A DNA stretch of 7,384 nt from positions 1-7,384 of the forward strand of contig CAZVWH010000124.1 of assembly GCA_964631175.1 (NCBI GenBank), in the 5' to 3' direction. Positions 1 through 4,759 of this stretch are shown here, piece by piece (positions within the stretch are counted from its first letter, which is position 1; every line of letters starts with the position of its first letter). Under the pieces are notes generated by a model. That model saw only the letters and a program-made list of their open reading frames with translations. It ran no database searches and was not told the origin of the DNA. A program made the translations under genes and the position numbers. This DNA is from CAZVWH01 sp964631175. GTDB lineage: Bacteria; Planctomycetota; Phycisphaerae; Sedimentisphaerales; Anaerobacaceae.

Positions 1-26
1 TCGCCTTCGGCTCGCTCGAAATGACA
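1..26. repeat. Edge of a probable dispersed intergenic repeat
   Basis: The first bases of the window, read on the minus strand, begin TGTCATTTCGAGCGAGCC. This resembles the short TGTCATTTCGAGCG-type intergenic repeats found in many environmental bacterial genomes. The element is cut by the window edge, so its full length is unknown. The shared TGTCAT end also occurs in the stem-loop at 123-150. The assignment rests on recognition of the motif and not on a second full copy in this window. Confidence 0.35.
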
Positions 27-122
27 TTCTGAACTCTTTTCAACAGAGCAATATTGTCGCTAAAGTCTTAAACAACCATGAGGCCAAACAGCCTACAGTG
101 TTATTACCGCGCAGGCGATTAT

Positions 123-150
123 TGTCATTCCCGCCTTCGCGGCGATGACA
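123..150. repeat. Palindromic stem-loop upstream of argJ
   Basis: TGTCAT (123-128) pairs with ATGACA (145-150), and CGCC (132-135) pairs with GGCG (141-144). The loop is TTCGC, and three unpaired bases (TCC) form a bulge on the 5' side. It begins GTCATTCCCGC, a common start of dispersed palindromic repeats in bacteria. No T tract follows, so it is not a standard terminator. It ends 32 nt before the argJ ATG, so it may lie in the 5' leader if the promoter is further upstream. Confidence 0.5.
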
Positions 151-170
151 TGAAGAGCGGCGATAACATG
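139..170. repeat. Direct repeat of 14 bp in the argJ leader
   Basis: GCGGCGATGACATG (139-152) recurs as GCGGCGATAACATG (157-170). The copies differ at one base and are spaced 18 nt start to start. The first copy overlaps the right arm of the stem-loop at 123-150. It could be a local tandem duplication or a paired binding site. It does not match the AT-rich ARG-box consensus of ArgR operators. Confidence 0.5.
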
Positions 171-171
171 T

Positions 172-177
172 AGGGAG
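172..177 (+). promoter_or_regulatory. Ribosome binding site that fixes the argJ start
   Basis: AGGGAG lies 5 nt before the ATG at 183. A GTG in the same frame at 177 would overlap this site and leave no Shine-Dalgarno sequence of its own, so the ATG is the better start. Confidence 0.6.
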
Positions 178-182
178 TGCAA

Positions 183-1418
183 ATGGTAAACAATACTATT
201 ACTGTACCAAAGGGCTTTCTGGCAGCAGGGATTGGCTGCGGGATAAAAAAATCAGGTAAGCTCGATTTGGGGATGATTGTTTGTCCGGCTGGGGCAAAGG
301 CGGCATCGGTATTTACCACGAATAAAATCACTTCAGCGGCGGTTCAAATCAGTAAGGAGCATATAAAGAGCCCAAAAATTTTTGCAGTAGTCGTCAACTC
401 CGGCAACGCAAACGCCTGCACAGGTCGGCTCGGAATCAAGAACGCCATAACTATGTGTGCTAAAACAGCATCGCTCCTCGGTCGTCTTTCGGCGGTCGAG
501 GGACGAAGGGTGAAAGACGATGGACGAAACGTTCTTGTTGCCTCCACCGGGATTATTGGAGAACAACTGCCAATTAAAAAAATAATCGCCGGCATCTCGA
601 ATGCAGCAGAACAGCTTTCGTTCTCGGCAAAGGCTGGACTGGATTTTGCAAAGGCGATTATGACAACCGATACAAAACCCAAACAAGCCGTGCGAAAAAT
701 AAAAGTATCCGGTGCTGAAGTGACAATAGCCGGTGCGGTAAAAGGAGCCGGCATGATAGCCCCGAATATGGCTACTACGCTTCTTTTTATTACGACCGAT
801 GTGGCTATAAGTAAGCCTCTGCTGTCCAGAGCGTTGAAATCAGCCATTGACAATTCGATAAACAGGCTGACTGTTGACGGCCATCAAAGCACTAATGATA
901 CAGCTATAATCCTTGCCTCCGGCTTAGCAGGAAATCGTCCCATAGTGACACAATGTCCGCGATATAAAAAATTCTCGAATGTATTGATGGAGCTGTGCGA
1001 AGATTTGGTCAAACAAATGGCCCTTGACGCCGAAGGAGCAACGCGAATGTTCAAGGTAGTAGTTAAAGGAGCGGCCAGCAAAGCCGATGCAGCTAAAGCC
1101 GCCAGGGCAATCGCTGATTATAACCTGCTAAAGTGCGCCGTTCATGGAGGCGAGCCAAACTGGGGCAGGATTATCTGCGCAGTCGGTTCGGCAGGAGTGA
1201 AATTGAATCCTCATAAGTTATCATGTAAGCTGGATGATTTGGTGGTCTTTAAAAACGGTGAGCCGACCCTCTTCGACCGGAAGGAAGCCAGCAGGATTGT
1301 TTCGCAAACCACACATACGATAACGGTTGATCTCGGAGCAGGTAAACAAACGGATTTTTATTATGGCTGTGACTTAAGTGCAGAATACGTAAAAATCAAC
1401 GCCGAATATCACACATAG
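183..1418 (+). CDS. argJ: Bifunctional ornithine acetyltransferase / N-acetylglutamate synthase ArgJ
   Basis: ArgJ moves the acetyl group from N-acetylornithine to glutamate and, in bifunctional forms, also acetylates glutamate with acetyl-CoA. This closes the cyclic arginine pathway in the cytoplasm. The protein has 411 residues from the ATG, near the usual family length. Family marks (ATG numbering) are the oxyanion-loop segment STGIIGEQLP (about 121-130), the self-cleavage site GAGMIAPNMATTL with the nucleophile Thr at 198, LTVDGHQSTND (about 229-239), DAEGATR (about 282-288), HGGEPNWGRI (about 321-330) and the C-terminal CDLSAEYVKINAEY. The proenzyme is expected to cut itself before Thr198 into alpha and beta chains. 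The residue after the nucleophile pair is Thr where Met is common (ATTL against ATML). About 14 extra residues lie near 102-115, between the helix after the NSGNANAC motif and the STG loop, and coincide with an inverted repeat. Bifunctionality cannot be read from sequence alone. No other arg gene is adjacent. Confidence 0.95.
   Translation: MVNNTITVPKGFLAAGIGCGIKKSGKLDLGMIVCPAGAKAASVFTTNKITSAAVQISKEHIKSPKIFAVVVNSGNANACTGRLGIKNAITMCAKTASLLGRLSAVEGRRVKDDGRNVLVASTGIIGEQLPIKKIIAGISNAAEQLSFSAKAGLDFAKAIMTTDTKPKQAVRKIKVSGAEVTIAGAVKGAGMIAPNMATTLLFITTDVAISKPLLSRALKSAIDNSINRLTVDGHQSTNDTAIILASGLAGNRPIVTQCPRYKKFSNVLMELCEDLVKQMALDAEGATRMFKVVVKGAASKADAAKAARAIADYNLLKCAVHGGEPNWGRIICAVGSAGVKLNPHKLSCKLDDLVVFKNGEPTLFDRKEASRIVSQTTHTITVDLGAGKQTDFYYGCDLSAEYVKINAEYHT
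482..520. repeat. In-frame repeat insertion inside argJ
   Basis: TCGTCTTTC (482-490) and GAAAGACGA (512-520) form a perfect 9-bp inverted repeat around 21 nt of purine-rich sequence with repeated GGACGA-like words (another follows at about 522-527). It encodes roughly SAVEGRRVKDDGR, where ArgJ proteins as I recall them run directly from the helix into the VLVASTG segment. The purine-rich GGAC-type words resemble the GGACAGA-type repeats in the argS insertion. Insertion status is inferred from remembered family structure. Confidence 0.45.
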
Positions 1419-1550
1419 AAACACAAAACGGCTGCCTCATTCGGCCCAATACTTACATATCTATCAGTTTTTCGCTTTCCGCAATAAAAGCCTTGAAAAT
1501 AACCTGTATTTTGTTAAGCTGCTTTGACTTTACAGATCGTCATTCGGTTG

Positions 1551-1623
1551 CGGTTGCGCAGCTCGTCACGTTAAACGTATAACGTTAAACGAAACCAGTT
1601 GCGCAACCGATAAACGTATAACG
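1551..1623. repeat. Nested inverted and direct repeats upstream of hppA
   Basis: CGGTTGCGCA (1551-1560) and TGCGCAACCG (1600-1609) are perfect 10-bp inverted repeats 39 nt apart. The direct repeat TAAACGTATAACG occurs at 1572-1584 inside the loop and again at 1611-1623 just outside the right arm. The word CGTTAAACG also occurs twice within the loop. The block ends 36 nt before the hppA GTG. It could be a small mobile repeat, an operator or a leader hairpin. The rest of the 1419-1659 spacer holds no gene or clear terminator that I can see. Confidence 0.6.
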
Positions 1624-1645
1624 AAAAATTTTATAGTTGAAATTG

Positions 1646-1652
1646 AAAGGAG
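1646..1652 (+). promoter_or_regulatory. Ribosome binding site that fixes the hppA GTG start
   Basis: AAAGGAG lies 7 nt before the GTG at 1660. The alternative ATG two codons later would be 13 nt away, which is less suitable, so GTG is preferred. Confidence 0.65.
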
Positions 1653-1659
1653 CAAAATT

Positions 1660-4074
1660 GTGAAGATGCTAAGCAGAATCACAGCATTTCTGCTGCCTGC
1701 TTTTGTCTTTAATGCAACGGCACTGGCGGCAGGCGAAGAAGTCTCAACCGAAGTGGCGGGAACGCCTGTAAGCTGGTGGCTGGCACCCGTAGCGGCTCTA
1801 TTGGCTTTGTGCTTTGCATACTATTTCTACAGGAAGGTAATGTCTGCTTCTGAGGGCACCGAGAAGATGATCGAGATTGCCCGCCACGTCCGAGAGGGTG
1901 CGTATGCATATATATTCCGCCAGTATAGTGTGGTATCGCTTGTCTTCTTGGTCCTTTTAATCATCTTCGCCTTTTGTGCCTATAAAGGCGTACAGAATCC
2001 GTTCGTTCCGGTGGCATTTCTAACAGGCGGATTCTTTAGCGGCCTGTGTGGCTTTCTCGGCATGAAAACCGCAACGAACGCCTCCGCCCGCACTGCACAG
2101 GGTGCGAGCAAATCGCTCAATAGCGGTCTGCAGGTGGCCTTTCGCTCCGGTGCCGTGATGGGACTTGTCGTAGTCGGATTCGGCCTGTTTGATATCTCGA
2201 TGTGGTATCTGATTCTCGACAAGCTCGTCTATACAGCCGAGCATATGGAAAAAGGGCTTCGGTTCCTGGGATTATGGCTCGTTCATCCTGGCATGAGCGC
2301 CGATCACAAGCTTGTGGAGATTACTACTACGATGATCACCTTCGGCATGGGCGCCTCAACGCAGGCACTGTTCGCCCGTGTAGGTGGTGGAATATATACA
2401 AAGGCAGCCGACGTCGGTGCCGACCTCGTTGGTAAAGTCGAGGCCGGCATCCCGGAAGACGACCCCCGTAATCCCGCCACTATTGCCGACAACGTCGGCG
2501 ACAACGTTGGTGACGTGGCCGGTATGGGCGCCGACCTCTACGAGAGCTACTGCGGCTCGATCCTGGCAACAGCCGCCCTCGGCGCAGCTCTGCCCACAGC
2601 GGCCCTTGCAGCCAAAGGCATGGATCCTCTAAAAGCCGTCCTGGCGCCGATGCTCGTCGCCGGCCTGGGTATCCTTCTTTCTATCCTTGGCATCTTTATG
2701 GTTCGCTGCAAGGAAGACGCCAGTCAAAAGAATCTTCTCCGAGCGTTGCTCTTCGGAACGCTTGGCAGCTCCGTATTGATAATTGGTGCCGTCGCATTAC
2801 TGGCTGCGTCTGGCTGGATAAGCTGGGGCGTGTTTGGCTCGGTTATAGCCGGCCTGGTTGCAGGCGTATTGATTGGTCAGTTTACCGAATATTACACATC
2901 CGATGAATACAAGCCCACCCGCGGCATAGCGTACCAAACAAAGATGGGAGCAGCTACCACAATCATCGACGGCTTCGCCACGGGAATGTACTCTGCCGGC
3001 CTGCCGGTCATAACCATAGTAATCGGCATCTTGTTTGCCTTCGGCCTTGCCGGGGGCTTTAGCGAGCTGTCGATGGGACTCTACGGTATTGGTTTTGCCG
3101 CGGTCGGCATGCTTTCAACGCTCGGTATAACATTAGCGACCGACGCATACGGCCCTATCGCAGATAACGCCGGCGGCAACGCCGAGATGAGCGGCCTTGG
3201 GCCGGAAGTTAGAAAAAGAACCGACGCCCTCGACGCCCTCGGCAATACTACCGCTGCGACGGGTAAGGGCTTTGCAATCGGCTCGGCGGCACTGACGGCT
3301 ATGGCGCTTCTCGCAGCATATATCGAAGAGGTGCGAATCTGGATTAGCAGACTTGCCAATGAGAGTGCCAACGGCATCATCCACGTAGGCGAGGTGGCTT
3401 TTGCCGGCAAAGAAGGCGTTGCCGACGCCGTCAATGCAAAAACGGCCACGATTATGCAATTCGTCAACGCCTACAATTTGACGATTATGAATCCAAAGCT
3501 TATCGGCGGTATCTTCATTGGTGCTATGATGGCTTTTGTATTCTGCGCAATGACAATGAAAGCTGTCGGCCGAGCTGCTGGTGCGATGGTCGAGGAGGTT
3601 CGCAGGCAGTTTAGAAATATCCCGGGAATCATGGAAGGCAAAGGCAAGCCTGATTATGCACGCTGTGTCTCCATCTCCACTCGCGGCGCACAGAAAGAGA
3701 TGATCCTGCCTTCGCTTTTGGCGATTATCATACCGGTCTTGACGGGACTATTGCTCGGCGTCTCTGGTGTGATGGGCCTTTTAGCAGGTGGCTTAACAAC
3801 CGGTTTTGTCCTGGCAATCACACTTAACAACGCCGGTGGCGCCTGGGACAACGCCAAAAAATATATTGAGAAAGGAAATCTCGGCGGCAAAGGCTCCGAC
3901 GCCCACAAAGCAAGCGTCGTCGGCGATACCGTCGGCGACCCATTCAAGGATACTTCTGGTCCGAGCCTGAATATCCTTATAAAGCTGATGACGATGGTCA
4001 GCATTGTTTTTTCCGGTGTTGTAGTTAAGTTTGCACCCGTAATCAGCGAATGGCTTCACCTCGGAGGTCAATAA
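1660..4074 (+). CDS. hppA: K+-dependent ion-translocating membrane pyrophosphatase
   Basis: Membrane pyrophosphatases hydrolyse cytoplasmic PPi and use the energy to pump H+ or Na+ across the membrane. This 804-residue protein is rich in hydrophobic segments and has the complete active-site set: DVGADLVGKVE (251-261), EDDPRNP (266-272), the NVGDNVGD metal-binding repeat (278-285), TDAYGPIADNAGG (494-506), NNAGGAWDNAKK (723-734) and KGSDAHKASVVGD through DPFKDTSGP (744-768). GNTTAATGKG (528-537) has Ala and Gly where K+-independent enzymes have Lys and Thr, which indicates K+ dependence. Glu295 in DLYESY aligns with the gate glutamate of Na+-type enzymes such as that of Thermotoga, so Na+ or dual Na+/H+ pumping is possible; H+-only pumping is not excluded. 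An N-terminal hydrophobic segment ending near ALAAG (about 21-25) looks like a signal peptide or extra membrane helix before the first core helix at about 39-57. That segment contributes to the fairly long total length. The start is a GTG with a good Shine-Dalgarno. A strong terminator follows. Confidence 0.97.
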   Translation: MKMLSRITAFLLPAFVFNATALAAGEEVSTEVAGTPVSWWLAPVAALLALCFAYYFYRKVMSASEGTEKMIEIARHVREGAYAYIFRQYSVVSLVFLVLLIIFAFCAYKGVQNPFVPVAFLTGGFFSGLCGFLGMKTATNASARTAQGASKSLNSGLQVAFRSGAVMGLVVVGFGLFDISMWYLILDKLVYTAEHMEKGLRFLGLWLVHPGMSADHKLVEITTTMITFGMGASTQALFARVGGGIYTKAADVGADLVGKVEAGIPEDDPRNPATIADNVGDNVGDVAGMGADLYESYCGSILATAALGAALPTAALAAKGMDPLKAVLAPMLVAGLGILLSILGIFMVRCKEDASQKNLLRALLFGTLGSSVLIIGAVALLAASGWISWGVFGSVIAGLVAGVLIGQFTEYYTSDEYKPTRGIAYQTKMGAATTIIDGFATGMYSAGLPVITIVIGILFAFGLAGGFSELSMGLYGIGFAAVGMLSTLGITLATDAYGPIADNAGGNAEMSGLGPEVRKRTDALDALGNTTAATGKGFAIGSAALTAMALLAAYIEEVRIWISRLANESANGIIHVGEVAFAGKEGVADAVNAKTATIMQFVNAYNLTIMNPKLIGGIFIGAMMAFVFCAMTMKAVGRAAGAMVEEVRRQFRNIPGIMEGKGKPDYARCVSISTRGAQKEMILPSLLAIIIPVLTGLLLGVSGVMGLLAGGLTTGFVLAITLNNAGGAWDNAKKYIEKGNLGGKGSDAHKASVVGDTVGDPFKDTSGPSLNILIKLMTMVSIVFSGVVVKFAPVISEWLHLGGQ

Positions 4075-4137
4075 CCTGTAAGATATTTATTAGTCGAAAT
4101 TAATAAAGGTTTGAACTGTTGTGTCTTTAAGCAAATG

Positions 4138-4166
4138 TTGACGCGAGGGCTTGATGAATGTAAGGT
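4138..4166 (+). promoter_or_regulatory. Candidate promoter for rsfS
   Basis: TTGACG (4138-4143) is followed after 17 nt by TAAGGT (4161-4166), giving a sigma70-like -35 box with five of six consensus bases and a weak -10 box that keeps the T, A and final T. Transcription would start near 4173, inside the left arm of the hppA terminator, so the new transcript could not form the full hairpin. The housekeeping promoter consensus of this organism is unknown. Confidence 0.3.
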
Positions 4167-4196
4167 AAATGGGTGGCGTGTGAGCCACCCATTTTT
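4167..4196 (+). terminator. Strong intrinsic terminator after hppA
   Basis: AAATGGGTGGC (4167-4177) pairs perfectly over 11 bp with GCCACCCATTT (4184-4194) around a 6-nt GTGTGA loop. The five-T run at 4192-4196 begins within the right arm, a classic intrinsic terminator layout. It lies 92 nt after the hppA stop and 25 nt before the rsfS start. Confidence 0.85.
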
Positions 4197-4221
4197 GTTA
4201 TAAAGTTGAGGTTCAGGTTAT

Positions 4222-4578
4222 TTGACTAAAACGAGAATCACGAAAGCAAAAAGGTTCGCTATATCCTCGGCTAAATTAGCTGTTGCCAGACATTGCAGCG
4301 ACGTCGTTATCCTTGATTTGCAGGGCAAATCGCCGGCTACGGATTATTTTATAATCGCCACCGGCACAAGCGACAGGCAGATGCGGACCGTTGCCGATGA
4401 AATCTGCAAGGCGGCTAAAGAAGAAGACCTTCAGCGGTTCGGCAGGGCCGGCTACAAACAAGGACGCTGGATTTTGCTCGACTTTATCGATGTCGTCGTC
4501 CACATCTTCGACAGCGAATTCCGGGACTATTACGATTTGGAGCTGCTCTGGGGCGACGCAGAGAGAATTGATTATTGA
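4222..4578 (+). CDS. rsfS: Ribosome silencing factor RsfS (DUF143 family)
   Basis: RsfS binds ribosomal protein uL14 on the large subunit and blocks subunit joining, lowering translation when nutrients are scarce. The 118-residue protein is of normal family length. It shows the family core: ATDYFIIATGTSDRQ (39-53), the RAGYKQGRWILLDF segment (75-88, Trp83), DVVVHIF (90-96) and RDYYDLELLWGDA (101-113). The start is TTG: an in-frame TGA at 4207-4209 blocks any longer form, and the first ATG codon in frame is residue 54, inside the conserved core. GAGGT at 4208-4212 lies 9 nt upstream as a plausible Shine-Dalgarno, with a weaker AGG at 4215. The gene often lies beside nadD or rlmH elsewhere; here it does not. 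The hppA terminator is immediately upstream, so it needs its own promoter or readthrough. Confidence 0.93.
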   Translation: MTKTRITKAKRFAISSAKLAVARHCSDVVILDLQGKSPATDYFIIATGTSDRQMRTVADEICKAAKEEDLQRFGRAGYKQGRWILLDFIDVVVHIFDSEFRDYYDLELLWGDAERIDY

Positions 4579-4608
4579 AAAGACCCGACAATAAGTCGTG
4601 GTTTATAA

Positions 4609-4650
4609 CCCCCAGTAAAACTGGGGGCTAAATATTTTTGTTTAGCCCCC
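4609..4650. repeat. Two mutually exclusive hairpins after rsfS
   Basis: CCCCCAG (4609-4615) pairs with CTGGGGG (4621-4627) around TAAAA. The same G run also starts a second perfect 10-bp stem, GGGGGCTAAA (4623-4632) with TTTAGCCCCC (4641-4650), around an 8-nt loop. Because 4623-4627 belongs to both, only one can form at a time. The five T residues at 4635-4639 follow the first hairpin by 7 nt, so it may act as a weak rsfS terminator. Confidence 0.55.
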
Positions 4651-4686
4651 CAATTGGGACCCCGCTCCGCGGGAACCCTTGGGGGG
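4646..4686. repeat. Long interrupted palindrome between rsfS and argS
   Basis: CCCCCCAA (4646-4653) pairs with TTGGGGGG (4679-4686), GGG (4656-4658) with CCC (4676-4678), and CCCGC (4661-4665) with GCGGG (4669-4673), around a 3-nt loop with small internal bulges. Its left arm overlaps the right arm of the preceding hairpin. No T tract follows. It could fold as a very stable RNA stem or DNA cruciform. Confidence 0.65.
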
Positions 4687-4723
4687 TGTCCCCACGTTTT
4701 ACATGTGGTTATACCAATTTTGT

Positions 4724-4738
4724 TCCGCCAGTGGCGGA
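4724..4738. repeat. Small palindrome just before argS
   Basis: TCCGCC and GGCGGA form a perfect 6-bp stem around AGT. It ends 21 nt before the argS ATG. The sequence resembles a short dispersed palindrome seen in other environmental genomes and is the last of the hairpins in this spacer. Confidence 0.5.
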
Positions 4739-4759
4739 TTCGCAGAAGTATAAAATTTA

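Noticed and set aside
1511..1583. hppA promoter from TTGACT (1524) or TATAAC (1578)
   Set aside because: No partner box with acceptable spacing and match; TATAAC is part of the TAAACGTATAACG repeat.
2202..2632. Plus-strand alternative frames within hppA
   Set aside because: They lie within the conserved hppA frame and have no family resemblance; they are frame shadows.
4600..4740. T-box riboswitch upstream of argS
   Set aside because: No recognisable T-box consensus (AGGGTGGNACCGCG) or Stem I elements; the GGGACCCCGC stretch belongs to a simple palindrome.
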